Shown piece by piece: positions 51,639 through 59,938 of a stretch of 64,000 bases of DNA. The position numbers and the translations under genes are program-made. The notes under the pieces were generated by a model, which was not told where the DNA came from, did not search any database, and saw only the letters and a program-made list of their open reading frames with translations. The stretch is from Pseudaminobacter soli (ex Zhang et al. 2022) (GTDB taxonomy: Bacteria > Pseudomonadota > Alphaproteobacteria > Rhizobiales > Rhizobiaceae). The stretch covers positions 1-64,000 of the forward strand of contig NZ_JABVCF010000007.1 in NCBI RefSeq assembly GCF_014595955.1, read 5' to 3'. Every line of letters begins with the position of its first letter. Positions within the stretch are counted from its first letter, which is position 1.

Positions 51639-51721
51639 CGGGCGATCCGGTCATGCGGTCCGCAGGGGAACATTGCCAGCCATGAAATGTTCATGCGAAA
51701 TGGCCTGACCATTTCGGCCTG

Positions 51722-53233
51722 TTGGGACCACCCGCTCTGCGATCCGCATACTCCTACGGTTTGTTCAAATCCAAGGCCAAGGGCAAGCCTTCGGTCGCGA
51801 TGCCTGCCGGCGACCAGACCGTGCTCGACCAATCGGTGTCGCGGCTCATGCGCGGCAACGAAGGCCGGCACGGGTTGCAACTCCTGTCCGACAATCTGGA
51901 CGCCTTTGCTGCCCGCGCCCTCTCGGCGCGGAATGCCGGCCGCAGCCTCGATCTCATGTACTACATCTGGAAAAACGATCTGACCGGCCGGCTGCTGGCG
52001 CATGAGGTGATCGCGGCCGCCGACCGCGGCGTGCGGGTGCGAATGCTGCTCGACGACCTCAACATATTGGGGGATGACGACACCTATCTCGCGATCGACA
52101 GCCATCACAACATCGAGGTGCGGCTCTTCAATCCCGCGCGGGCGCGCGAGAGCGCCATCCGGCGCACCCTGGAACTGATCTGGCGCGCCTTCTCGGCGAC
52201 ACGGCGCATGCACAACAAGGCCTGGATCGCCGACGGCAGGATCGCAATCGTCGGCGGCCGTAACATCGGCGACGAGTATTTCGGTGCCGCGCGCACCTCG
52301 AACTTCCATGACTGGGACCTGCTGCTGGTCGGCCCGGGCGTGCAGAGCACGGAGTCGATCTTCGACGTGTTCTGGAACAGCGAGGAGGTCCTGCCGATCA
52401 GAGCCTTGGCGAAGCGGCCAGTGACCGATCTCGACGACCTGAAGACGAGGCTGACGCTCCTGGTCGAGAGCGAAGTGGCGAAGCCTTACATCGATCGCAT
52501 CCGCGAACGGGTCTCGCTCGCGCAGCTGACGGGCGCACTTGGCCAGTTGCATTGGACCGACGTGGCCAAGATAATCTCAGACCCGCCGGAGAAGGCGCTC
52601 GGAAAGAAACGCGAGAACTGGATGATGGGCATGCTGATGCCGGTGCTCGAGGGAGCCAGGTCCTCGATGCAGATCATCTCGCCCTACTTCATCCCAGGCG
52701 ACCAAGGTACGTCGCGGCTTACGGAACAGGTTGCAAAAGGAGTTGAAGTCTCCGTCTTGACCAACTCGCTTGCCGCCACCGACGTAGCGGCCGTGCATGG
52801 CGCCTACGCCTGGTATCGCAAGCCGCTGGTCAAGGGGGACGTGCGGTTGTTCGAGTTGCAGCCGTTCGACCGCCGGCCGGTCATCTCGCCCTTCGGCTCG
52901 AGCGGCGCCAGCCTGCACACTAAGGCTTTCATGGTGGACGGTCAGGCCGGCTTCGTCGGGTCCTTCAACTTCGATCCGCGCTCGGCGGCGCTCAATACGG
53001 AGATGGGTATCCTGTTCAAGCAGTCGGAGCTCATTTCCGAGATGTACGACCTGTTCGAAGAGGAGACATCTCCGCAATCGGCGTACCGGCTGGGCCTCGA
53101 TCGGGACCGCCTCGTTTGGGGAGGAGAGGTCGACGGCCAGCCGCGGCGCTTCTACCGCGACCCGGAAGCGGGGATCCTGCGCCGGCTTCTGGCTGCTGTC
53201 ATCGGTCTACTGCCGATCCAGTCGCAACTGTAG
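51722..53233 (+). CDS. Phospholipase D / cardiolipin synthase-like protein
   Basis: A 503-aa protein with two HKD motifs: MHNKAWIADGRIAIVGGRN near residue 165 and LHTKAFMVDGQAGFVGSFN near residue 400. This places it in the phospholipase D superfamily, where members transfer phosphatidyl groups, such as cardiolipin synthases. There is no N-terminal membrane anchor as found in Cls, so it resembles the ClsB/C-type or other PLD proteins. The start is uncertain: the TTG at 51722 lacks a ribosome site, and the first ATG in frame is at 51800. Confidence 0.85.
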   Translation: MGPPALRSAYSYGLFKSKAKGKPSVAMPAGDQTVLDQSVSRLMRGNEGRHGLQLLSDNLDAFAARALSARNAGRSLDLMYYIWKNDLTGRLLAHEVIAAADRGVRVRMLLDDLNILGDDDTYLAIDSHHNIEVRLFNPARARESAIRRTLELIWRAFSATRRMHNKAWIADGRIAIVGGRNIGDEYFGAARTSNFHDWDLLLVGPGVQSTESIFDVFWNSEEVLPIRALAKRPVTDLDDLKTRLTLLVESEVAKPYIDRIRERVSLAQLTGALGQLHWTDVAKIISDPPEKALGKKRENWMMGMLMPVLEGARSSMQIISPYFIPGDQGTSRLTEQVAKGVEVSVLTNSLAATDVAAVHGAYAWYRKPLVKGDVRLFELQPFDRRPVISPFGSSGASLHTKAFMVDGQAGFVGSFNFDPRSAALNTEMGILFKQSELISEMYDLFEEETSPQSAYRLGLDRDRLVWGGEVDGQPRRFYRDPEAGILRRLLAAVIGLLPIQSQL

Positions 53234-53239
53234 GTAAAG

Positions 53240-53261
53240 CCAGAGCCCCCTCAGGCTCTGG
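53240..53261. terminator. Hairpin between the converging PLD and cyd genes
   Basis: CCAGAGCC and GGCTCTGG form an eight-base perfect stem, seven bases after the PLD stop and 12 bases before the end of the small cyd subunit gene on the other strand. On the minus strand it is followed by CTTTACC. Confidence 0.55.
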
Positions 53262-53272
53262 TTGATGTCGGC

Positions 53273-53392
53273 TTACGAAAGCCACCAGCGGATCGCGAAG
53301 CCCACGGCCGCTACCGTAGCAACGCCGGCCGCCCAGAGTGCGGCGAACCAGAGGAGACGTCGCCAGAGCGGCAGGTCCGGCCCATTGCTCAA
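53273..53392 (-). CDS. DUF2474-type small subunit of the bd-type quinol oxidase
   Basis: A 39-aa protein from a TTG start that overlaps the cydB stop by four bases (TTGA). It reads MSNGPDLPLWRRLLW, followed by a single membrane helix (FAALWAAGVATVAAVGFAI) and a RWWLS end. This is the pattern of DUF2474 proteins encoded after cydAB/cioAB. CydX-like small subunits stabilise the haem site. The non-ATG start and small size make it easy to miss. Confidence 0.75.
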   Translation of the reverse strand: MSNGPDLPLWRRLLWFAALWAAGVATVAAVGFAIRWWLS

Positions 53393-54393
53393 TGATAGCC
53401 CTCTTGGCCGACCTTGCCCCTGAAGATCCAGTAGGCATAGCCGGTGTAGGCAAGGATGATCGGCACCAGGATCACCACGCCGACCAGCATGAAGACCAGG
53501 CTGGAATGCGGCGCGGCGGCTTCATGGATGGTGAAGGCGCCGGGCACGATGTCCGGGAAGACGCTGATCCCCAGCCCGATCATGCTGACGGCGAACACGC
53601 CGAGCGAGAGCAGGAAGGGCAGCACCTCGTAGCGCCGCCGCAGGCTGACGAAGAGGGCCGCGAAGAGGATGGCGATGAGCAGCGGCACCTGCGAGGTGTA
53701 GAGTATCCTCGGCCAGGCGAACCAGTGTTCGTAGTAGGCGTTCTCGAGGAAGGGCGTCGCCGCGCTCACCAGGCCCAGGCACACCAGCGTGGCGATGGCC
53801 GCCAAGAACGCGCGGCTGTAGGCGTGCTCCTGGACGACGCCCTCCGTCTTCATGATCAGCCAGGTCGCGCCGAGCAGCGCATAGCCGATAACGAGGCTGA
53901 CCCCCGTGAGCAGGCTGAAGGGCGACAGCCAGTCCCACCATCCGCCCGCATAGGCACGCGCCTCGACCGTGATGCCCTGCAGCATGGCCCCCAGAGCCAC
54001 GCCCTGCGCAAATGCCGCCACGATCGAACCGCCGGCGAAGCATACATCCCAGAACCTCTGATGGCCCGGGTCACGCCAGCGCGTCTCGAATGCGACTCCA
54101 CGGAAGACCAGCGCCAGCAGCATCGCAATGATCGGTGCGTAGAGCGCCGGCATAACAACCGCATAGGCGACCGGAAAGGCAGCCAGCAGGCCGCCGCCGC
54201 CGAGAACGAGCCAGGTTTCGTTGCCGTCCCAGATCGGGGCGACGGAATTCATGGCCTGGTCGCGATCCTGCCCGGACTGCAGCGTCGGGAAGAGAATGCC
54301 GATACCAAGGTCGAAGCCGTCGAGCACCACATAGGCGAAGATGACGAAGGCGAGAATGAAGGCCCAGGTCGTTGGAAGGTCAAACGCGGTCAT
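53389..54393 (-). CDS. cydB: Cytochrome bd ubiquinol oxidase subunit II
   Basis: A 334-aa membrane subunit of the bd-type terminal oxidase. The typical start is LPTTWAFILAFVIFAYVVLDGFDLG, followed by APIWDGNETWLVLGGGGLLAAFP. Eight or nine membrane helices are predicted. It overlaps cydA by four bases and DUF2474 by four bases. The complex oxidises quinol with O2 at high affinity and resists some inhibitors. Confidence 0.96.
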   Translation of the reverse strand: MTAFDLPTTWAFILAFVIFAYVVLDGFDLGIGILFPTLQSGQDRDQAMNSVAPIWDGNETWLVLGGGGLLAAFPVAYAVVMPALYAPIIAMLLALVFRGVAFETRWRDPGHQRFWDVCFAGGSIVAAFAQGVALGAMLQGITVEARAYAGGWWDWLSPFSLLTGVSLVIGYALLGATWLIMKTEGVVQEHAYSRAFLAAIATLVCLGLVSAATPFLENAYYEHWFAWPRILYTSQVPLLIAILFAALFVSLRRRYEVLPFLLSLGVFAVSMIGLGISVFPDIVPGAFTIHEAAAPHSSLVFMLVGVVILVPIILAYTGYAYWIFRGKVGQEGYH

Positions 54394-55820
54394 GCTCCCT
54401 CCGTCTGCTCGCCCAGCGTGCGCGAAGGATCGACTGCCGGGGCCGGCGTGATGCCTGCGGTGCGGATCGGCGCAGCGCCCTGCTCGAGAGCTGGCTCGGC
54501 CGGGGCGGGCGCATGCGACATCAGGCGCAAGATGTACCAGGTGCCCACGGAAAAGACGGCGAAGTAGACGACGATGAAGGCGATCAGCGAAGAGCCGACG
54601 GCCGGGGCTGCGAGGGGCGAGGCCGACTCGGCCGTCCGCAGCAGCCCATAAACGGTATAGGGTTGCCGGCCGACCTCCGTCGTCACCCAGCCAGCGATCA
54701 CCGCCACAAATCCGGCCGGTCCCATCAGCGTCGCGAACCAGTGCAGTGCCTGCGTGTCGAACAATTGTCCGCGCAGATAGGCGATGAGCGACCAAAGGCC
54801 GAGCGCGAACATGAGCAGCCCAAGGCCGACCATGATTCGGAAGGACCAGAAGATAACGGGGACGGGAGGCCATTCGTCGCGGGAGACGGTTTCCAGCCCG
54901 TCCATTGGCGCATTGAGGCTATGGCGCAGGATCAGGGAGCCCAGTCTCGGTACGGCGATTGGGTAGTGCACCGTTGCCGCCTCCTGGTCCGGAAGGCCGA
55001 AGAGGTAGAGCGGCGCACCCTCGGGATGGCTCTGGAAGTGCCCTTCCATCCCCATGATCTTAACCGGCTGGTGCTCGAGCGTGTTCAGCCCGTGGAAGTC
55101 TCCGGCGAGGATCTGAATGGGGGCGGTCACCACGATCATGCCCATCGCCATAGCGAACATCACGCGCGAGCCCTGGTTCGTGCGGTCGCGCAAGAGGTGC
55201 CAAGCGCCGACCGCCCCGACCACCAGCGCCGTGGTCAAATAGGCTCCGAGCACGGTGTGGACGAGCCGGTAGGGGAAGGAGGGATTGAAGATGACCTCCC
55301 ACCAGTCGCCGGGAACGAACTGGCCGACCTCATTTGTGAGATGGCCTGCCGGCGTCTGCATCCAGGAATTGGCGGCCAGAATCCAGAAGGCGGAGAACAG
55401 GGTGCCCACGGCCACCGCTAACGTAGCGAAGAAATGCAGGCCCTTGCCGACCCGCTTCATGCCGAACAGCATCACGCCGAGGAAGCCGGCCTCGAGAAAG
55501 AAGGCCGTCAGGACCTCATAGGCCAGCAGCGGCCCGATTACGGCGCCCGTCCTGTCGGAGAAGACAGACCAGTTAGTGCCGAACTGATAGGTAAGCACGA
55601 TGCCGGAGACCACGCCCATGGCGAAGGTGAGCGCGAAGATCTTCAGCCAGTAGCGGAAGAGGTCGATATAGACCGACCGTCCGGTCCACAGCCAAAGGCC
55701 TTCCAGGACCGCCAGGTAGCTCGCGAGCCCAATCGTGAAGGCCGGAAAGATGAAGTGGAAGGAGACCGTGAAGGCGAACTGCAGGCGCGCCAGAAACACC
55801 GGGTCGAAGCCATCGAACAT
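54390..55820 (-). CDS. cydA: Cytochrome bd ubiquinol oxidase subunit I (CydA/CioA type)
   Basis: A 476-aa subunit with the haem-binding and quinol-binding sites. It starts FDPVFLARLQFAFTVSFHFIFP, with the haem ligand histidine in SFHF. The Q-loop region (GAPLYLFGLPDQEAATVHYPI) is short, which points to the CioA-like group with lower cyanide sensitivity, consistent with the DUF2474 partner. The ATG at 55820 starts the conserved MFDGFDP. No Fnr-type site was recognised upstream. Confidence 0.95.
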   Translation of the reverse strand: MFDGFDPVFLARLQFAFTVSFHFIFPAFTIGLASYLAVLEGLWLWTGRSVYIDLFRYWLKIFALTFAMGVVSGIVLTYQFGTNWSVFSDRTGAVIGPLLAYEVLTAFFLEAGFLGVMLFGMKRVGKGLHFFATLAVAVGTLFSAFWILAANSWMQTPAGHLTNEVGQFVPGDWWEVIFNPSFPYRLVHTVLGAYLTTALVVGAVGAWHLLRDRTNQGSRVMFAMAMGMIVVTAPIQILAGDFHGLNTLEHQPVKIMGMEGHFQSHPEGAPLYLFGLPDQEAATVHYPIAVPRLGSLILRHSLNAPMDGLETVSRDEWPPVPVIFWSFRIMVGLGLLMFALGLWSLIAYLRGQLFDTQALHWFATLMGPAGFVAVIAGWVTTEVGRQPYTVYGLLRTAESASPLAAPAVGSSLIAFIVVYFAVFSVGTWYILRLMSHAPAPAEPALEQGAAPIRTAGITPAPAVDPSRTLGEQTEGA

Positions 55821-56064
55821 CGCGATCGTCCCTTGCCGCACACTCTCCAATCCAATCTAGAGCAGCTGGTTGCCGGTACAATCCTCTATCAGCCGATGAA
55901 ATGGCGCGGTCCGTTGCGGGCTCTCCAGGGCTGCCGAGGTCATCCTGATCCTGGATCCCTCGACCGACAAGGGGTCACGATCAGGCGAGGGGATCTGCGC
56001 CCACCGGCTCGATCCCTTTCGCAGTCCGGAGGCAGAGCCTATGCTTGGATCAGTCGATGAACTC
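55821..56064. other. Intergenic region between cydA and tRNA-Sec
   Basis: It contains the presumed promoters for the leftward cyd operon and the rightward tRNA. No strong Fnr, CtrA or other box was recognised and no gene is visible. Confidence 0.4.
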
Positions 56065-56161
56065 GGAAGAGACGTGCTGCCGATGGGCGCCCGGACATCA
56101 AATCCGGGAATGGGGCCGTGAGAACGTCCTTGGTGGGTTCGACTCCCACTCTCTTCCGCCA
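56065..56161 (+). tRNA. selC: tRNA-Sec (anticodon TCA)
   Basis: A 97-base tRNA gene with encoded CCA. The acceptor stem is eight pairs, GGAAGAGA with TCTCTTCC, which is specific for selenocysteine tRNA. The anticodon arm CCCGGA-CATCAAA-TCCGGG has TCA at 56098-56100. The variable arm is long (about 20 bases), and the T arm is GTGGG-TTCGACT-CCCAC. It reads UGA as selenocysteine and implies selA, selB and selD elsewhere. No selenoprotein gene with an internal TGA was recognised in the window. It is divergent from cydA. Confidence 0.93.
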
Positions 56162-56181
56162 GCAATTTTTCGGGGAGCGCG

Positions 56182-56667
56182 ATGACGGCATTCGCGACTT
56201 ACCTCGTCGAGCTTGAGCGGACGGCGCGGGCCGCCAGCATCGCTGAAGAAGAGTTCCGCCGTGACGCGGCGGTTCGCGCCGAGGAACTCAAGACCGAACG
56301 GGCCTTCGCCTTTCGGCGATTGAACCTGCTGCGCGCCATCGGCAGGGCAGTCGCCGCCTGCGAGGACGAGGATCAGGCGGGCGAGCTCGGCTGCGCGGCT
56401 TTCCTGCGCGAAGTGGGCTGGAGTGGGGATACGCCACCGCAAAGGGAGGTGGCGGAGCGATTTTCCCCCATAGTGATGGCGGTGTGGAAGGCAGGTCGGC
56501 GAGAGGAGGAGCGCGGAGACGCTCGGGAGCCTCCAGGTGAGGCGAAGTCCGAGGAGATTCGCGCCGCCCTGTCATCCTTCGAGGCGTGGTACCTCGAAAC
56601 CCGGAAAGTGCGCTTCCTCCACCTTATCGAACGGGAGGTGATCGAGCTGCCACTCGTGGAGACCTAG
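56182..56667 (+). CDS. Hypothetical protein, helical, 161 aa
   Basis: A 161-aa soluble protein, 20 bases after tRNA-Sec on the same strand. It is highly charged and probably helical (ELERTARAASIAEEEFRRDAAVR and further Glu/Arg-rich stretches), with a C-terminal segment FEAWYLETRKVRFLHLIEREVIELPL. I do not recognise the family. The coding frame has the GC pattern of a real gene. Placement directly after selC could make them one transcript, but a link to selenium metabolism is not shown. Confidence 0.6.
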   Translation: MTAFATYLVELERTARAASIAEEEFRRDAAVRAEELKTERAFAFRRLNLLRAIGRAVAACEDEDQAGELGCAAFLREVGWSGDTPPQREVAERFSPIVMAVWKAGRREEERGDAREPPGEAKSEEIRAALSSFEAWYLETRKVRFLHLIEREVIELPLVET

Positions 56668-56697
56668 GCCGCTAGCGCTAGCATTGCCTTTGGTGGG

Positions 56698-57567
56698 TCA
56701 GGCAAGTTCGGGGCGCCTGAACCCTGTCGGGTCGCCATAGAACCGTCGAATGCGTTCTATAGCCTCCTTCAGCGGCTCGCGCGTCACCATCATCGTGCTG
56801 CCTGTCGCGTGGATTATGGTTTCGGGATCGGTCATGATCGCGACGTGGCCTTTCCAGAACACGAGGTCGCCTCTCGACAGATTCCGGTAATCCGGGCCCG
56901 GCTCCAGCGGCGAACCGAGGCCGTTGGCCTGCATGTCGGAATCGCGCGGCGCGCTGCGGCCGGCGAGGCGCTGCGAGAGCTGCACGAGGCCGGAGCAGTC
57001 GATGCCGAACGCCGAAGTCCCGCCCCACAGATAGGGCGTGTTGAGAAGCGTCTCGGCAATCGCGACGTAGTCGGACGCAAACGAATCCTTCGCGCCGAGG
57101 TGGGATTCCACCACCCATCCGCCAGAGTCGAGTTGGGCGTAGCGGGTTCCGCGCGTCTCCGCCGTTGCAAGCACGCCGAGTTCGCTGCCTATCGTCAGCG
57201 CCTCTATGCGGGGGAACCGCAGGTCGGGACCAGGGTAGAGGAAGGTCCGCGGCACGATCACCCGGTGCGTGGGCTGAGACCCAGTCGGGGACAGGTCCCC
57301 TTCGGCGAGATAGCCGACATAGCCGTCGAAATCGGCCTGCACCCAGGCGTAGCCTTCCGACGTGTCGAACACGGTGACGGTATCGCCGCGCAGAAGCTGG
57401 GTGTTGATCCCGGAATCCGGCCGTGACGCGGCGCGCATGTCGGCGACCGGGGCGGATACCGTTGCGGGGCGTCCCTCGACGAAGCGCTCCGCCTCGACTA
57501 GCCCCTTCAGACGCAGGTCGGCCAGGTCAGGGCGATAGGCATGAAGGCGCGGGTCGCGAAGCGTCAA
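56698..57567 (-). CDS. NlpC/P60-family cysteine peptidase with SH3-type domains
   Basis: A protein of about 289 aa. The N-terminal half has SH3-like repeats (LRGDTVTVFDTSEGYAWVQAD), and the C-terminal half is NlpC/P60 with FGIDCSGLVQL (catalytic Cys) and KGHVAIMTDPETIIHA (His). Such enzymes cleave peptide stems of peptidoglycan. No signal peptide is visible. I prefer the TTG at 57567, which has GGAG eight bases upstream and puts the start near the conserved DPRLHAYRPDLAD; an ATG at 57606 would add 13 residues. It lies downstream of the aminopeptidase gene on the same strand. Confidence 0.88.
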   Translation of the reverse strand: MTLRDPRLHAYRPDLADLRLKGLVEAERFVEGRPATVSAPVADMRAASRPDSGINTQLLRGDTVTVFDTSEGYAWVQADFDGYVGYLAEGDLSPTGSQPTHRVIVPRTFLYPGPDLRFPRIEALTIGSELGVLATAETRGTRYAQLDSGGWVVESHLGAKDSFASDYVAIAETLLNTPYLWGGTSAFGIDCSGLVQLSQRLAGRSAPRDSDMQANGLGSPLEPGPDYRNLSRGDLVFWKGHVAIMTDPETIIHATGSTMMVTREPLKEAIERIRRFYGDPTGFRRPELA

Positions 57568-57625
57568 GGCGAAGTCTCCATTTCGGCAATAGATAGCATC
57601 GCGCAATCGAGCGCCATAGAGCCGC

Positions 57626-58996
57626 CTAGCTCCCGTACCGCTGCCCGATCACCTGCTCCAGGGCGCGGATCGCCTGGGCCTCCCCGCCGGTGAGGCCATG
57701 CGGGCGATCGGACGGATTCCATCCGAAAATATCGAAATGGGTCCAGCTCTTCGCCTTCTCGACGAAACGCTGCAGGAACAGCGCCGCCGTGATCGAGCCG
57801 GCGAAGCCGTCGGGGGTGACGTTGTTTAGGTCCGCGATCTTGGACGACAGCTTGGACGCGTAAGGCTTCCAGAGCGGCATGCGCCAGAGCGGATCCTCGA
57901 CCTCTGCGGCCGCCTGGGCGATCTCGGAAGCGAACGCGTCGTCGTCGGTGTAGAACGGCGGGAGGTCGGGGCCGAGCGCCACGCGGGCGGCGCCGGTCAG
58001 CGTGGCCATGTCGACCAGAAGCTCCGGCTCCTCCTCGTCGGCCAGCGCAAGTGCGTCGGCGAGGATCAGCCGCCCCTCCGCGTCGGTGTTGCCGATCTCG
58101 ACCGAGATGCCCTTGCGGCTCGCCAGCACGTCGCCGGGCCTGAAGGCGTTTCCGGCGATGGCGTTCTCGACCGCCGGGATCAGCACGCGCAGGCGGACAT
58201 TCAGCCCGGCCGACATGATCATCGAGGCGAGGCCGAGCACATTCGCCGCGCCGCCCATATCCTTCTTCATCAGGAGCATGCCGCTCGCGGTCTTGATGTC
58301 GAGGCCGCCGGTGTCGAAGCAGACACCCTTTCCCACCAGGGTGACTTTCGGCACCGACTCGCTGCCCCAGGTGAGGTCGATCAATCTCGGCGCCTCGGCG
58401 GATGCGCGACCGACCGCGTGGATCATCGGGAAATTCTCGGAGAGCAGCGCGTCGCCCTTGGTGACCGACACGTTCGCGCCGTGCCTTCCGGCAAGCTCGC
58501 GAGCGGCATGCTCCAGCGCGTCCGGCCCCATGTCGTTGGTCGGTGTGTTGATCAGGTCGCGGGTCAGGAAAACGCCCTCCGAAATCCTTCTGACCGCTCG
58601 TCCATCTGCTCCTTCCGGAAGGCTGAAGCGGATCGTCCTGCCGGGCTTCTTGCCGTATCGGGTGAACACATAGCCGCCGAGTACGAGCGCGAGCGATGCG
58701 AGCTCCGGGTTGGTCGGCGGCGTGGCGAAGTGCCAGTCTCCCTCAGGCAGCGACCTTGCCAAGGCGCCCGCAGAGAGCGCGGCTTGGCCACCGTCACCGA
58801 TGCCGAGCAGGGCGCCGGCGAGCGCTCCATCCGCGCCTGGGACGGCCAGCACGCTTGCTGGCTTGCCGGTGAAGCCGTTGGCCTCGGCCCAGTTTCGCAT
58901 CTGGTCGGGGAGTCCGGCGTCGTCGAGGCCGCCCGAGGAAATGAGGTGGACCGGCAGCGAGGCCTCCGGCCGATGTTCGAGCAATTCGACTGGCAT
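57626..58996 (-). CDS. M17 leucyl aminopeptidase family protein
   Basis: A 456-aa cytoplasmic metallo-aminopeptidase. The C-terminal catalytic domain holds LVGKGVCFDTGGLDIK, MKKDMGGAANVLG and the signature NTDAEGRLILADAL, which contain the di-metal ligands and active-site Lys and Arg. It is shorter than E. coli PepA (about 500 aa) and fits the alphaproteobacterial group. It could process peptides released by the downstream NlpC/P60 enzyme, with which it is probably co-transcribed. Confidence 0.93.
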   Translation of the reverse strand: MPVELLEHRPEASLPVHLISSGGLDDAGLPDQMRNWAEANGFTGKPASVLAVPGADGALAGALLGIGDGGQAALSAGALARSLPEGDWHFATPPTNPELASLALVLGGYVFTRYGKKPGRTIRFSLPEGADGRAVRRISEGVFLTRDLINTPTNDMGPDALEHAARELAGRHGANVSVTKGDALLSENFPMIHAVGRASAEAPRLIDLTWGSESVPKVTLVGKGVCFDTGGLDIKTASGMLLMKKDMGGAANVLGLASMIMSAGLNVRLRVLIPAVENAIAGNAFRPGDVLASRKGISVEIGNTDAEGRLILADALALADEEEPELLVDMATLTGAARVALGPDLPPFYTDDDAFASEIAQAAAEVEDPLWRMPLWKPYASKLSSKIADLNNVTPDGFAGSITAALFLQRFVEKAKSWTHFDIFGWNPSDRPHGLTGGEAQAIRALEQVIGQRYGS

Positions 58997-59098
58997 GGGG
59001 ATGCTTTCCCGGAAAGCGTTTACGATCCGTTAGGGTTAACAGAATATTTCTCGCCTCCATAAGCAGCCTGGGGCGGCCGCAAAAAAGGAGGCACTGCT

Positions 59099-59923
59099 TT
59101 GATGATGGTGACGAACAAGGCACGCAAGAGGCGAATCGGTCTGGCGAGCACGTTTGTCGCGCTTTCCCTCGCAGTGGGCCTCGCCGGGTGTGGCACCTCG
59201 CGCGAAACCACCGGCTCCATCTCTCGAGGCGCTGGCAAGCCCATCGAGCAGCTCTCGAACAGCGAACTTGCGGGTGCCGCCTCCTCGCTCGGCAAGGCCT
59301 ATACCAAGGATACCAAGAACCGCGACGTCGCGCTGCGCTACGCCACCGTGCTGCAGATGCAGGGAGAGACCGACCAGTCGCTTGCCGTGATGCGCAAGCT
59401 CGTCATCGACCACCCGAAGGATCGCCCGGTGCTTGCGGCCTACGGCAAATCGCTCGCGGCCGCCGGCCAGCTCGAGCCGGCGCTAGACGCGATCCGCCGC
59501 GCGCAGACGCCGGAATACCCGGACTGGAAACTGCTTTCCGCCGAAGGCGCCATTCTCGACCAGATCGGCAAGAAGGCAGAGGCCCGCGAACTCTACCGCA
59601 AGGCGCTCGACCTCAAGCCGAACGAGCCTTCCGTGCTGTCGAACCTCGGCATGTCCTACGTTCTGGAAGGCGATCTCAAGACCGCCGAGACCTATATGCG
59701 CGATGCCATGAACGCGCCCGGCGCAGACAGCCGCGTGCGCCAGAACTACGCCCTGGTCATCGGCCTGCAGGGCCGCTTCGACGAAGCCGAGAAGATCGCC
59801 AGCCAGGAGCTTTCGCCAGACCAGGCGAAAGCCAACGTGGCCTATCTGCGCAGCATGCTGGCACAGCAGAATGCATGGAGCCAGATCAAGGCCGAGGACA
59901 AGAAGAAGTCGGCGACGAACTGA
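59099..59923 (+). CDS. TPR-repeat lipoprotein (TadD-like)
   Basis: A 274-aa lipoprotein with lipobox LAGC (Cys near residue 31) and about four TPR motifs between residues 55 and 260 (for example AEARELYRKALDLKPNEPSVL and GDLKTAETYMRDAM). It resembles TadD-type proteins of tight-adherence pili, but no tad genes are near. The start could be TTG 59099 or the adjacent ATGs; GGAGG seven bases upstream of the TTG favours the first. Confidence 0.85.
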   Translation: MMMVTNKARKRRIGLASTFVALSLAVGLAGCGTSRETTGSISRGAGKPIEQLSNSELAGAASSLGKAYTKDTKNRDVALRYATVLQMQGETDQSLAVMRKLVIDHPKDRPVLAAYGKSLAAAGQLEPALDAIRRAQTPEYPDWKLLSAEGAILDQIGKKAEARELYRKALDLKPNEPSVLSNLGMSYVLEGDLKTAETYMRDAMNAPGADSRVRQNYALVIGLQGRFDEAEKIASQELSPDQAKANVAYLRSMLAQQNAWSQIKAEDKKKSATN

Positions 59924-59938
59924 CTGGCCTCATCGGCC

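Noticed and set aside
55821-56064. Fnr/FixK box before cydA
   Set aside because: No TTGAT-N4-ATCAA-like sequence with acceptable match was found; GATC-rich stretches there do not fit.
56065-56667. Integration hot spot at tRNA-Sec
   Set aside because: No integrase gene and no duplicated tRNA 3' end were seen within the following 8 kb, and the genes beyond are ordinary core genes.
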